Made by a program: the position numbers and the translations under genes
NCBI GenBank assembly: GCA_947359465.1
Contig: OX375883.1
Location: 15,750,088 to 15,814,087 of the forward strand
DNA length: 64,000 nt
Source: Metellina segmentata
Taxonomy: Eukaryota; Arthropoda; Arachnida; Araneae; Tetragnathidae
Reading direction: 5' to 3'
Notes under the pieces: generated by a model
Databases searched by the model: none
The model's input: the letters and a program-made list of their open reading frames with translations, nothing else
Told to the model about the DNA's origin: nothing
Part shown: positions 20,435 to 32,224 of the stretch, in pieces
Position numbering within the stretch: position 1 is the first letter of the stretch
How the letters are laid out: every line of letters begins with the position of its first letter

Positions 20435-21570
20435 ACAAGTAGTTTCGACGAGATATCTCGTACGTCAAGATCTGCTCAATTTCCACAATGACGAGATATC
20501 TTGTCACCACAAAAACGCTGATTTTGTTTATGATGACGAGATCATAAGATATGGCCAGTTTTATCTAATGACGAGATATCTCGTCCATCAGTATCTGGTC
20601 AGTTATATCTAATGACGAGATATATCGTCCATCAATATCTGGTAAGTTATATCTAATGACGAGATATCTATGTCCATCAGTATCTGGTCAGTTATATCTT
20701 CTTCTTCTTCAGGAGCACAACAGCCTTTTACAGGCCAAGGCTGACTCGCAGATCCTCCTCCATCTGGCTCTGTCTGGTGCGACCGCCCGCCATCGGTTGA
20801 CTCCCAAAAACTTGAGATCCCTCTCTACGTTATCAATCCATCTTGTAGGTGGTCGTCCCTTTCTTCTAGTCCCTTCAATTTTGGAAAAAGTCACTTTTTT
20901 ATATCTAATGACGAGATATCTCTTACATCAATACCTGGTCAGTTTTATCTAATGACGAGATATCTGTGTCCATCAGTATCTGGTCAGATATATCTACTGA
21001 CGAGATATATCTTAATCAATATCTGGTCAGTTATATCTAATGACGAGAAATCTCGTCCATCAGTATCTGGTCAGTTATATCTAATGACGAGAAATCTCGT
21101 CCATCAATATCTGGTCAGTTATATCTAATGACGAGATATCTCGTCCATCAATATCTGGTCAGTTTTATCTAATGACGAGAAATCTCGTCCATCAGTATCT
21201 GGTCAGTTATATCTAATGACGAGATATATCGTCCATCAATATCTGATCAGTTATATCTAATGACGAGATATCTCGTCCATCAATATCTGGTCAGATATCT
21301 AATGACGAGATATCTCGTCCATCAATATCTGGTCAGTTATATCTAATGACGAGAAATCTCGTCCATCAGTATCTGGTCAGTTATATCTAATGACGAGATA
21401 TCTCGTCCATCAATATCTGGTCAGTTATATCTAATGACGAGATATCTCGTCCATCAATATCTGGTCAGATATCTAATGACGAGATATCTCGTCCATCAAT
21501 ATCTGGTCAGTTTTATCTAATGACGAGATATCTCGTCCATCAATATCTGGTCAGTTATATCTAATGTCAG
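20435..21570. repeat. 44-bp minisatellite built on a 16-bp palindrome
   Basis: About 21 copies of a ~44-bp unit of the form ATCTAATGACGAGATATCTC followed by GTCCATCAATATCTGGTCAG and TTAT. Each unit contains the perfect palindrome GACGAGATATCTCGTC or a one-base variant (GAGAAATCTC, GAGATATATC). Some units lack five bases (GTCAGATATCTAATG). Left-edge copies (20435-20560) are degenerate. An RTE-like LINE end interrupts the array at 20700-20898. Confidence 0.9.
20700..20898 (-). mobile_element. RTE-like LINE 3' end inserted in the minisatellite
   Basis: Minus-strand frame EGTRRKGRPPTRWIDNVERD...LGVNRWRAVAPDRARWRRI is typical of the extreme C-terminus of RTE-type LINE ORF2. The element ends in a short (GAA)n tail, seen as CTTCTTCTTCTTC at 20699. 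The target word TTATATCT occurs on both sides within the satellite, consistent with an 8-bp duplication. Confidence 0.7.
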
Positions 21571-21700
21571 CTCATGCGCTGTTCTCGTCATCTGATCGTG
21601 ATTCAAAATGACGAGACATTGACCTTGGATCTTTCTCTTCATCCCGGACAGTCGCCGATAGCCCGTTGTGTCGCCACTGTGCATAAATACCTACCAAGTA
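21570..21700 (+). repeat. SINE fragment at the minisatellite edge
   Basis: Contains the SINE body/tail (GTCATCTGATCGTGATTCAAAATGACGAG, in parts; GATAGCCCGTTGTGTCGCC), without the tRNA-like head. Confidence 0.55.
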
Positions 21701-22320
21701 AGGCCCGGTGCACACATCCGATTTTTTAACGTGCGGCGCCGCTGCGGAACCAAAGCCCAACTATGCACACATAACCGTGAAATGATGCACGAACTTATTT
21801 CGCGCCATTTGCGATTAATATTCTATCGAAGAAAACGTGTTTATTTCGCTTACTTGGTGTAAAAAAAAAGTATATTCTGAAACAAAATAGACGGTTACTG
21901 GACACAACCATTTATTCATTACTAGCAGAAGTACCCGGCTTTTTCTCGGGTTGAATTAATAATATATTGATTGAAAAGTCATCATCAATTCTCTTTCATA
22001 AAAGAATGTTAGCATCATTTAAGTGTACGGGGGGAAAAAATTTAATACCAATTTAACTTCTCCATTGCTTCTACAATTTACTTCGGACGCAAATATGCAT
22101 ATACTAGCAACTGCGTGGCTAGCACTGCGTTGCCCGTTCTGTGCTTTGTGGGGTTAGGTGTGCACATTGTGAACGTTTGCCAACCATCGGTGTTTGCTAC
22201 ACATTCCCATTTGGTTTGCTGCGCAATCCAACACCACGGACAACGCCGTAATGGCCTCGTCATTGTGAAATGCGACGAAATTGGAATTACGAAGAGATCC
22301 AATCGGTGTGACGTCACAAT
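21700..22320. other. Mixed sequence, one hairpin motif
   Basis: No gene recognised. Contains AGTACCCGGCTTTTTCTCGGGTT at about 21930 (an imperfect hairpin) and TTTGGTTTGCTGCGCAATCC at about 22209, a hybrid of the two hairpin words of the 12.9-13.2 kb cluster. Confidence 0.4.
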
Positions 22321-22324
22321 CTAT

Positions 22325-22660
22325 TGGAGGGTGGGGTGCCAGGTCAGGTGTTATGTTATCATTTGACCGTGGTTCAAAATTACGCGATATTGTCCACGTA
22401 TCTTTTGCTTATTGGATTTAACTACGACCCTAGTTATTAGGTAGTTGTGTTGCTTGAGAACGTTAATTAAAAATTACACAATTTTCTCGGATACTTTCCT
22501 TAGGGGATTGATCCTGAACCGTAGTCAATAGCCCGTTGAGTTGCTACAGTACGACGATAATTAAAAATTACCTCTGATCTCTCAATTAGGGAATTCATCC
22601 CAGACCCTCGTCAATAGCCCATTGTGTTGCTATTGTGTAATGTTAAAATTACAAATTTAC
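22325..22660 (+). repeat. SINE tail fragments, three in tandem
   Basis: Three consecutive copies of the SINE 3' part: GGATTTAACTACGACCCTAG, GGGGATTGATCCTGAACCGT and GGGAATTCATCCCAGACCCT. Each is followed by an AATAGCCC(G/A)TTG-like word (TTATTAGGTAGTTG in the first). Confidence 0.55.
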
Positions 22661-23400
22661 TTAAATTTAAAATTCGTTGAAATTTTTAATAAAAACTTGT
22701 AGAATTTCTGTTGATTGTAGTATTATTTTTATAATCCATCTTATACACATGCATATTTTATACATTATACTGCAATGCCAAACAATTGTATTTTCTAAGA
22801 ATTAAGAGTTTTAAGTTTTTGAAAAAGGCAGTTGAGAAAATTGAATGGTAAAAGGAGTGAGAAAACATGCTTTTTTACTCAAAACAAAAAAAAAATTAGT
22901 GTCTTATTTTTAAAATTTTACAACTTAAATGTGTATTTTTTTGTATGTGTATTAAACACAACAATGAAATTTGTTGGTTTGGGCCTTCTATCTTTAATCC
23001 CACATATCTTTTAGTATAGTAGTATCTTTTAACCCTAAATTACTCAGATAATAGGGAGACAGAAAAATTAGAAATATTTTTGTAAGTTGAGGTAATTTTG
23101 AATTTTAAATAAAATAGATTAATAGACCAAAAAGGTATTTTTTTAAAATTTTGTTGAGTACAAAGTAAATTATTTTACTCCTTATCTGAATTTTTTAAAT
23201 TAGTAATGTTTGTAGATGTGAAATGTAACTTTAGAAACCGTTAAATTCAATGAAATAAGTCTGTCCCATGTGCGAGAGGAAAACAAATTACAAAAATGAG
23301 CATTTTATACTTCAGTATTTTTTTCCGAGAGAGTATACCTCTACACTTATTAAAATAACCATCTGGAAAGAAATTTAAGTGATATCTATTTATAAAAAGT
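22660..23400. other. AT-rich, nothing recognised
   Basis: Very AT-rich, with no coding-like frame and no matched repeat. Confidence 0.45.
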
Positions 23401-23800
23401 AAAAAGGTATCCAATTCTCTCGAAGACTTGACCGTTTGAGAAACACGGTTTAATGAGACCGAGTCCTACGACATTCAGCGATTGTGATTGTGTCTTGTTG
23501 ATGCTAACAGTGAAACTTAAACGAACTGGGAACTGAAGTTTTTAAAATTGGAATGGGATATCAGAAGTGATGATTGGTATTCTAGGAATGAATACGTTTT
23601 CACTTGCGGCATGTCTAGTCACGATGGTGGCTTCAATAATATTTGGCATGAGTTCCTTGACAGAGTCTCGTGCCATTGCACAGTGTAAGGTGGATTCAGA
23701 ATTGTGAGAAGCATAATCGGTGCTCCAATATGTGCGAGAGTATTACAGATGGTTGCAATGTGTTAAAAAAATGTGTCGTGTGTTTTAAGCCCTCATCTGT
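23400..23800 (-). pseudogene. Helitron Rep/helicase C-terminal relic
   Basis: Minus-strand frames give, in order, IMLLTILNPP, CNGTRL, ELMPNIIEATIV, VFIPRIPIITSDIPFQF, FPVRLSFTVSINKTQSQSL and PCFSNGQVF. This is the order found in the Pif1-type helicase end of animal Helitrons (LLRNLNPP, CNGTRL, IEATI, FIPRI, FPVRLAFAMTINKAQGQSL, FSHGQLYVA). Frameshifts lie between the blocks. No Rep domain or Helitron 3' hairpin was found nearby. Confidence 0.7.
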
Positions 23801-23969
23801 GTCATGCGTAATGTCTATAGATTTGTAAATTTTAAAGCTACGGGGCAATTCTAGCAAGAGTTGCTTTTTGATGACATTGGCATATTTATTTCTTTGGCAA
23901 ATATTTTCCCTTTGGCACAGCCATGCATGATCAGTGCTTTGCTACAACAGCAATATATCGATCAACCGC

Positions 23970-24015
23970 AGGGGTCGTAACCTTTGAGCAGCGGGCCACA
24001 GGTCTTTGGACAACT
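23970..24015 (+). other. hAT-like terminus
   Basis: CAGGGGTCGTAACCTTTGAG followed by CAGCGGGCCACAGG resembles the start of a hAT element terminus. No matching second end was identified. Confidence 0.35.
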
Positions 24016-24227
24016 GTTTGGCTTGTTTGTATTATCATCAAATGACGGAATGAACGCCAAAGAAAAGAGCAACATTAGTGATTGATTGCCCTTCTTCAAG
24101 GCATCCCACAGAACGGCAGCGCTCACTATTTCCTATTTGTTTGTGAAATTAACAGAAACATGTCCGTTTTGGAAACTAATCCTACGAAAGTTCTAAACAC
24201 TTTTTACAGCACTTACATGCAACTCCT

Positions 24228-25530
24228 CTAACCCTTCACAATGCTGGCTTCTTATACGACTGCCTTTTTTATATTTCTCGACACGAAACCGTAAATGGCT
24301 GTTACATAACACATTTCCATCTAACTCTGCAGCAAATTGCAGCCTCTCAAATTAAATTAGCTTCCAGAAATTAACATTTTCCACACCGTGCTTAACTTTT
24401 GGCAGCTAGTGTAGACTATTGTAAAATGAAGTACGTGTGTTGTCTGTTCGGCGTGTTCTGTCGAATCTACGATGCTTACAATAATGAAATTTGGCACATA
24501 GGTAGTCTGAATATTTTACAATTTTATAGTCCACCCCGAATTTTAAAATTTAATCTAGAACATTTTAAAAGTAATGAAATGAGATATTTAATTATTATTG
24601 TTTTTCTCCGAATGGCAAGTCTGCAATCGGTGTTGACTAAATCCGTATTTACTGTGTGTATGTAGCCGGCCGATTACTGGATATCCTATATAAAAATTTA
24701 TTGCTTTTTTAAAAGCATATTAACTTTTAGTTAGCGTTAACTTTTAGTTTGGATTATGATAATCTTAATATGAGTATCTTTTCTTTGTGCTTCCTCCATT
24801 TTTGGAACTGGATCACAGTTGTGCAATATGTTGTTTGTTATTGTTTCTGTTTTAGAGTACTCTGCATTATCATTTTTAAAGCATATTAACTTTTAGTTTG
24901 GATTATTTGGATATCTTTTTAAAAAGCAAAGAGCTGTTTCATCAATTTATTGTCGAAATGTATTCCAAGATTGAATCGGAAAGGGTGTTGTACATAGAGA
25001 TGCGTTGATGAACGGTGGAAATGCTGCGATACAAAAACTGAAGTACACAGAAATCACTAAACTTCCAAAAAAGATATCAAAACCAAAAGTTAAAGTTTAT
25101 GCTTTTGTAAATTTATATGTTGCATAAATTATCAAAATAAAGTATTGCTATGCTTTCTAAAAGAAACCCAAACACAGAAACAAACAAAAAATAGCATGGA
25201 AGATCAACAAAATAACAGCATTTCGCAATACCAGTAATGCATAATGCAATACCAGTTTTTTTATATTTTACAACCCCCAATATGCAAAAAAGGCAGTCCT
25301 ATAAGAAGGAAGCATTGTGAAGGGTTAGAGCATTGGTGTCATTAACAGAATGATGTTTAAATCCAAGACTGCCTTTTTTGCATATTTCTCAAAACGAAAC
25401 CGTGATTGGTTGTTACCTAACACATTTGAGTACTTCCATCTTCCTGTGCAGCAAATTGCAGCCTCTCAACTTAATATTGGCTTCTGGAAATTAACATTTT
25501 TCTCTCTGTGCTTTACTTTCGGTAATGAGT
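24228..25530. repeat. Direct repeat ~185 bp, about 1.08 kb apart
   Basis: The block with GACTGCCTTTTTTATATTTC, CGAAACCGT and CAGCAAATTGCAGCCTCTCAA occurs at about 24228-24412 and 25312-25530. The two copies flank the left arm of the large inverted repeat. Confidence 0.6.
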
Positions 25531-27700
25531 GCATTATAAGACGAATATGAAAAGTTACTCATGTTTAACTACACCTATTTGTCTGAATTGCCTGCAGTTT
25601 GTATCATAGCGCATAAAAGTAGCCTCGCAATAGGATTTTGAGTTGCGACGTGGGCTTTGTATAAAGTCGGTGTTGATCTACATTAAAGCGACAACGCAGT
25701 AAAATGCTGCAAACATTCCTCATATTTTCGTGAGGCAAAATGTCGCCTAAAGTGAGAAGCTGATACTAAACAAAGGCATAAAAACAGCATTTGTTTTGGT
25801 CGTATAACAAAACAATTTGGGGCGTATGAAAAGAGACCTTTGATGCGAAATGGCCTAATTTTGTTATTCTTTAATGCAATTTTTTGTATGCCGAGTACTG
25901 TCTGCAGGGAGTAAAGGTAAAGGAGGGAGAAACAGTCAAGGATCTTGGGGTGATAATTCACAGGGATTTTAAAATGTGTCACCAATGTTCAGCTGCGGGT
26001 AAAAAGGCTAATAGGTTATTGGGGTATATTAAAAAGACTGTAACTTCAAGGGATAAGACTATAATCTTGCCATTATATAAGGGTTTAGTAAGACCACATC
26101 TAGAATATGCTGTACAATTCTGGGCTCCATATATGAGAAAGGACATAGAATCAATTGAAAGGGTTCAGCACAGAGCTACAAAAATAATAAAGGGGCTAGC
26201 AAATTTCGACTCTAATGAACGTTTAAGTAAGCTAAACATGTATACACTGGAAAGAAGAAGAAGGAGGGGGGATTTGATTCAGCTTTTCAAGTTTGTAAAA
26301 CAAGGGGACACAGAGGGCTTAAATTTCAATAGGGATAACAGAACAAGGGGCCATGGGAATAAATTGAATAAGACACATTTTAATCGGGATTTAAGGAAAA
26401 ACTACTACTTTAATAGGGTAATAGACAGTTGGAACGCGTTGCCAGAAAATATAGTTAATTCAAAGGGAGTGTACGAATTTAAGACACAATTGGATAGTCA
26501 GTGGGAATTGGAAAATTCATAAACAAAGGACCAGCCTTGTTGGGCTTGAGCCTGTAGCTGGTCGTCAATATTTGTATTTGTATTGGAGTGTCTTTTGGAA
26601 AGAATAGCAATATTTAATTTTGATAATTTATGCAACATAAAAATTTACAAAAGCATCACCTGTAACTTTTGGTTTTGATATCTTTTTGGAAGTTTGGCGA
26701 TTTCTGTGTACTTCAGTTTTCGTACAGCAACATTTCCATCATTCATCAACGCATCTCAATCAGATGCGTCAAATGTGCATACTGTTCCACTCTTCAGTCA
26801 TCTGATTTAGTCATATACAACACCTTCTCCGATTTAATCTCAAAATACATGGCGACAGTAAATTGATGGAAAATGTCTTTGCTTCTCAGTAAAACGTTGA
26901 AATTCGAAGATTATATCATTCTGTGATCGTAGAAGTACATAGAAGAAATGTTCTTAGTTTGCATAAATGATCCAAATCCAAGATTGGCCTGAGTGCAGTA
27001 AAGACCTTTTCAATTCTGTGGACATTTTTAGGAAACCAAATAAAACAAAAATATAATAATAAATTAATAATTTTAAAATGTTATACATTACATTTAAAAT
27101 TGGGATTAAATATCGCTATTCTTTCCATAAGACATCGAAACAAAAATGATAAAAATTAACTATACGAAAACCGAAGTACTATACAGAAAGAAACAAAAGA
27201 TTGCATAAATGAAACAAACCATAAATTGCACAAAAGATCAAAATTAAATATCGCTAACCTTTGAAAAAAATATCCAAATAATCCAAACTAAAAGTTAATG
27301 TGCTTTAAAAATCAAAATCCAAACTATCGTAGTCTAAAAAAGAAACAATAACAAACGTATTGCACAACCGTTATCCAGTTCCAAAAATGAAGTAAGCACA
27401 ATAAAAAGATACTTTTATAAAAGATTAAAAGTTAACGCTAGCTAAAAGTTAATATGCTTTCAAAAAGGCAATACATTTTTTAAAGGATATCCAGTAATCG
27501 GGCGGCTTCACGGGAACAGATACACAGTAAATACGGATTCATTCAATAATCAATACCGATTCGTGACTGTTGCCATTCGGAGGAAAGAAAATAATAATTG
27601 AACATCGCATTAAATTAATTTTAAAATTTTCAAGATTCAATTTTAAAAATCGGGACTACATGTGTGCTAAATTTTATTATTGTAACTGCCATAAATTCGT
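24460..27700. repeat. Large inverted repeat, arms ~0.7-1.1 kb
   Basis: Sequence from about 24460 to 25170 is complementary to about 26590-27700. Examples are GCATATTAACTTTTAG and CTGGATATCCT on the left, with the complements on the right, and AAAGATATCAAAACCAAAAG opposite CTTTTGGTTTTGATATCTTT. The right arm has extra insertions. The outer ends share the GCACA(C/T)A(G/T)GTAGTC motif with the 9.4-9.9 kb fold-back. A CR1-like LINE end sits in the loop. Confidence 0.65.
25902..26580 (+). pseudogene. CR1-like LINE, 5'-truncated ORF2 end
   Basis: An open frame to 26522 covers the C-terminal part of a reverse transcriptase: DLGVIIHRDFKM, GYIKKTVTSRDKTIILPLYK, GLVRPHLEYAVQFWAPYMRK, ERVQHRATKIIKGL, LNMYTLERRRRRGDLIQLFK and WNALPENIVNSKGVYEFK. 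These blocks are characteristic of the CR1/L2 group. The catalytic FADD region is missing through 5' truncation. The 3' end has GGACCAGCCTTGTTGGGCTT and an ATTTGTATTTGTATT tail, as in CR1-type elements. A reverse-oriented copy of the same 3' end lies at 32455-32763. Confidence 0.8.
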
Positions 27701-28620
27701 CAGTACACGGCGTACACGCACACATATTTACTCATATTTTTACATATTTACTCAACTTTCCATAACTCGGGATAGTCACGATACAAAGTAAAGCTTCACA
27801 AACTCCCGTTCCCAGACACAATCATTTCTCGTGGGTCTCGCCTAATTTACAATTAGCTTGCGTTTATTTTACAAAAAAAAAAAACTATATATACGCTTCA
27901 TTATAATAGAGATTTGTATCCCAGATCCCTTTGTGTCGACAGATTTTCAGGAAAAGAATTGTTACAAATCACCTGTACTCAGAACCAACGGAACGGCTAT
28001 CGAAGACAATCTGCGCGACCCGGACAGATAACAAAAGGTATCAGCTAGGGATGCGACATCAATGTCAATGTTTTCAAAACATTAAAACATTTTAGTTATA
28101 AATTAATAAGCACAGCAAATGACAAATTAAGAATCCCTTCCCCCGGCGAACATTAATGTTTGAGGTTACTAAGCCAATTTTAAGAAATGTGGGGAAAAGT
28201 TTAAATCCACTGTGGTTTTAAAGTTGATTGAAAGTTTAAAACATTTATGTTTAAAAACATCGATGGTTTTTGGGCGATGTCGTATCTCTAGTCTCAGCTA
28301 GTTGAATAGGGAAAAAAAATTAGAAAACATGGAATCGCGTTATAGATACAAAACAAGGAATAAAAAAATTATTAGCTTGCTACAAAGGAATTCTTTACAA
28401 ATAAAAAAATAAATAAAAAAAGCACTTTGTCTGTCGTCAGACGAATTTGTTAGATTTTATGAAGCCATCGACATCGAAATAATTTTTTACTAACTAATTA
28501 ATTTTTTAAATATTTTGTATTAATATGTTTTAGGAGAACTGCAATTTTATTAAATATTTTTCTTCTAAGCTAGTATCTTTGTTAGTCTTTGGTCCCCAAT
28601 TGAATAAAATTTATATATAT
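27700..28620. other. AT-rich, with one ATCGATGT-family relic
   Basis: 28045-28290 starts GGGATGCGACATCAATGTC and ends near GGGCGATGTCGTATCTCTAG. This is a degenerate member of the 14766 element family. The rest is AT-rich with nothing recognised. Confidence 0.5.
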
Positions 28621-28621
28621 A

Positions 28622-30011
28622 CACTTTATAACAAAAAAAATCGACGCACCAAGAAGGAATCATCCGATTGCTTTGAAATTTCGTATGCAAAAATGTTTTG
28701 ACCAATTATGCAAATGATTAAAATTTCGTGTCCAATGACTGAATAGTGCGATCTTCAGCGCATCGGAACTGCGCATCCAGCAGATGTATATAAGGAGTTG
28801 TTATTCAACTGTTGTTAAAAATTTATGCTGCATTGCGATTTAGGATACCTTTCAACGACTGAAAAAATGCCTCGCCGCAGAATTCGAGCTCATTACGAGC
28901 AACTTTCAGAGTTTGAAATATGTCGTATCATTGGATTGAAAGAGGCAGGTTGGGCGAATCGGAGAATCGCTCGTCATGTGAGTCGAAGCGATGCGGCGAT
29001 TAGAAGATGATGGCTAGAGTGGGTGAACAATGGCAGATTTCAGCGTCATGATGGTAGCGGTCGACGTAGGGCCACAACAGATCGCGAGGACAGAGTGATT
29101 GTCAGATCAGCTGTCACAGCGCCTGATTCATCGCTATCAACCATCAGTCGTGCGACCCCCACACGAGTGTCCACCATGACCATTCACAGACGGCTGAGAG
29201 AGTGAAATCTACGCTCGTACCCACCGTTACGCCCCCTGCCACTCACGCATGCACACTGTCGAGCCAGATTATAGTGGTGCTTGGCTCGATCAGGCTGGAA
29301 TGATGCTGACTGGGGACGTATAGTCTTTAGCGACGAATCCCGCTTCCAACTGTGTCCTGACGATCATCGAAGACGGATCTGGAGACGCCCAGGGCAGCGT
29401 GCCGATCCTGTTTACACAGGCCCTCAACAAGGAGTTATGGTCTGTGGTGCCATTTCCCTTGATAGCCGGACCCCTTTGGTCGTCATTAGAGGTACACTTA
29501 CTGCACAGCGGTACGTTGAGACATTCTGAGACCTGTTTTGCTACCCTTCCTTTCGTAGTAACCTGGGCTTATTTTTCAGCAAGACAATGCCAGACCACAT
29601 ACCGGCACGTGTTGCTATGAACTGTCTTCAAGATTGTCAAACACTTCCTTGGACAGCCAGATCACCAGATCTCTCTCCCATCGAGCATGTCTGGGATATG
29701 ATGGGAAGGCGATTGCATCCGGTAGGGAATGTTGATGACGTAGTCCGACAATTGGAGCAAATTTGGCAATAAATACCGCAGGAAACCATCCGGGAGCTTT
29801 ATCGGTCTATGCCACGCCGTGTGGCAGCTTGCATCCAGGCTAGAGGCGGGTCAACACCTTATTGAGCTCGTTACTGTAACTCTGAAATAAATCATTCAAT
29901 TGTTCTGAAATTTTAATAATTTTCTATTCTGTACATAATTTTCCTCTCCACTAATTTTTGTCTCCATCGGACAACTCCTTCTTGGTGCGTCAATTTTTTT
30001 GTTATAGAGTG
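28622..30011 (+). mobile_element. Full-length Tc1-like transposon, 1390 bp
   Basis: The left end CACTTTATAACAAAAAAAAT and the right end, complement CACTCTATAACAAAAAAATT, are followed by the shared GACGCACCAAGAAGGA. Both ends abut TA dinucleotides (28620-28621, 30012-30013), the standard Tc1/mariner target duplication. It carries one broken transposase gene. Confidence 0.9.
28867..29866 (+). pseudogene. Tc1-like transposase, inactivated
   Basis: The frame starts MPRRRIRAHYEQLSEFEICR, the usual Tc1 N-terminus, with paired helix-turn-helix DNA-binding domains (ICRIIGLKEAGWANRRIARHV; then RATPTRVSTMTIHRRLRE). The catalytic blocks are VFSDESRFQL (first Asp), a QDNARPHT block and SPDLSPIEHVWD (Glu), so the triad was DD34E. 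Stops interrupt it after IRR (29008), after LRE (~29203), near 29271 and after YVETF (~29527), and there are frameshifts around 29530-29600. The host cell cannot make active protein from it. The ATG at 28825 is upstream of the family start and less likely. Confidence 0.85.
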
Positions 30012-30013
30012 TA

Positions 30014-31003
30014 TTTATACGCAAAGTTGTACTTCCACATATTCGTATTAAATTATGTACTGCGAAAATATAAAAGTTTCTATTGAAAATGTATTTGCTA
30101 AAAGAAATTTACATTTAAAGTATGTATCTGGTGTAAAATTTTCCGCAGATTTCTAATCCGTTGAATTTTTTACTCTATCTTTAACGATCGCGAAGATAAC
30201 AAACATGGATTGGAGAATAAAAAAGCAATACTGCCCGAACGATTGACTATTGCGTATTTTAAACGATCAATCGGTGCCGTTAATGTCCATCAATCAAAAT
30301 TTCTATCAATGTGCGTCAATCGATTGATCAGGATCTGATAAAAAATGTGCATCCATTTCTTGAGAAGTATATGCTAAAATAGCATCTACCTTCGTTTGCT
30401 TCGAATTTATCACCTAAATGTCAAAAATGGACTGACGATACACTTCCAGTCATTCTAAAATTTAAGGAACATCTGTCGGTTTCGAAAACTTACGCAAGAA
30501 ATTTTTTGTTCTGCGCACGTCAAAAGAGTCAGTCTGTAATACGCATGTAATGTTTTAGTAATATATGGCTATATATAATATACTAAAAGTCTAGTTGAAA
30601 TCGACAATTGCGTAGGACGTTAATTACTTTCAAATTCAAAGGATCTTGCAAATTAATGAAATAGTATCCAAGAAAATAAAAGCACGCAACCATACCTCGA
30701 TGAACAGAAGATAGTGACAGTATCCACTAAATAACGCTTTAGAAAATATTGGACCTATTCTTTTCAGTTTTCCTTAAAGAACAATATGTATTAGCCAGAT
30801 TTGTTTTACAGCTAACGCAGAAAGTAAGACTTTGAACCCCTGTACATCCTGTTTGGAGGAATCGTTTAGCAAACTATCCCCGTGGTCTTGCTATGGGGTG
30901 GTGTATATGGTGTATTTTTGACAGTTTGAGAAAACAAAAAATTAACTTTTTCCACCTAGATAGCGAAAATGACAGTGCGAAGGGTTAAACATATCCCATA
31001 CAT
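30014..31003. other. AT-rich, with a relic of the 5-bp-TSD element family
   Basis: About 30125-30210 (AAAATTTTCCGCAGATTTC...TCGCGAAGA) matches 47620-47690 inside the element at 47012-48431. The rest shows nothing. Confidence 0.4.
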
Positions 31004-32155
31004 CAGGTGTTCCCAAAGTGTCTGCCGCGGCACCCTGGAGTGCCACGTAGAGAGATTAAGGGTTCCGCGAATGTTAATGTCGTAAAAGAAATGCGATTAG
31101 CTGTATCTAGAGTGCCTATATAATAAGAGTGGCGACAAGGGACAAAATTTGGCCCAATGCGCATGCGCGGTAGCCATTTTTCTACCAGAATCGTCTCAAA
31201 GAAGGTTGCTGGGCGAATTATTATATCATTTCAGGGAGAAAAAAAAGCATACGATTGTTATAATATGGATACATTCGGTATAAATGAATCATATAAACCC
31301 TCAATTACATGCGTAATTGATGAGATGTATTGCACAACGCGCTAACTTAGATTGCCGGAAACACCATGCAAAACTTGTGTATATTAAATTAAAAGGAAAA
31401 TATAGCTTATTCATGTTCCATTTAGTGTTCTAGAATGTTTATTTATTATTATTTTAGTGTTTTGTCAGTATAAATTTGAAGACTTTTTAAGTAAATAGCT
31501 TTTTTTGAACAGCATGGTGTTTCCGGCAATCTAAGTTAGCGCGTTGTGCAATCCATCTAATCAATTACGCATGTAATTGAGCGTTTATATGATTCATTTA
31601 TACCGAATGCATCCATATTGTAGCAGTCATATGCTTTTTGTTCTCCCAGAAATGACATATTAATTCGCCCAGCAACCATCTTTGAGACGATTCTGGTAGA
31701 AAAATGGCTGCCGCACATGCGCATTGGGCCAAATTTGGTCCCTTGTCGCCACTCTTATTATATAGGCACTCTAGCTGTATCTAATTCCACGATTCGAACA
31801 ATTGCGCAGTGAGCAGCAGGCTCACCCGTTGCACTAAACGCACACATATACCTCCAAGAGCATGTTGATCGTAATTTGATTTGTTTCCTTTAAATTTTCA
31901 CCTACACCTATGTTTTCTATCAAGCACAATTAAAGTATTTGTGTGAATTTTAAATACGAGTTGTATTATTTATGTCTATGTTCTTATCACCCTTTTAATT
32001 CCCTGATTTATTCTTGAAAGTCGTACAAATATGAAACATATATATTCTATTTATAATGCTCTACCACAGATAGATATTATATGACGAGGGGGTGCCGCGA
32101 GAAAATTCTAATTCTCTTAAGGGTGCCACGACTTGGATAAGTTTGGGAACCCCTG
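31004..32155. mobile_element. hAT-like non-autonomous element with a nested insertion
   Basis: The left end CAGGTGTTCCCAAAGTGTCT followed by GCCGCGGCACCCT pairs with the right end AAGTTTGGGAACCCCTG, preceded by GGGTGCCACGA. These are typical hAT TIRs. I could not read a matching 8-bp target duplication. The fold-back element 31109-31772 lies inside it. Confidence 0.6.
31109..31772. mobile_element. Fold-back element, 261-bp arms, 10-bp target duplication
   Basis: The arms 31109-31369 and 31512-31772 are near-complete inverse complements, starting AGAGTGCCTATATAATAAG and ending with its complement. A 142-bp loop separates them. The identical decamer AGCTGTATCT flanks the element at 31099-31108 and 31773-31782. 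Very long TIRs with a 9-11 bp duplication are the signature of Mutator-like elements. There is no transposase. Confidence 0.9.
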
Positions 32156-32224
32156 CTTTAGATGATATGATATGCGAGCCAGGTTGAATATGTTCGGAGG
32201 GTCGTATCTGGTATGTGGGCCCAG

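Noticed and set aside
20435..21570. Possible CRISPR array or origin of replication (regular palindromes)
   Set aside because: The whole 44-bp unit repeats, including the 'spacer'. Fits a minisatellite.
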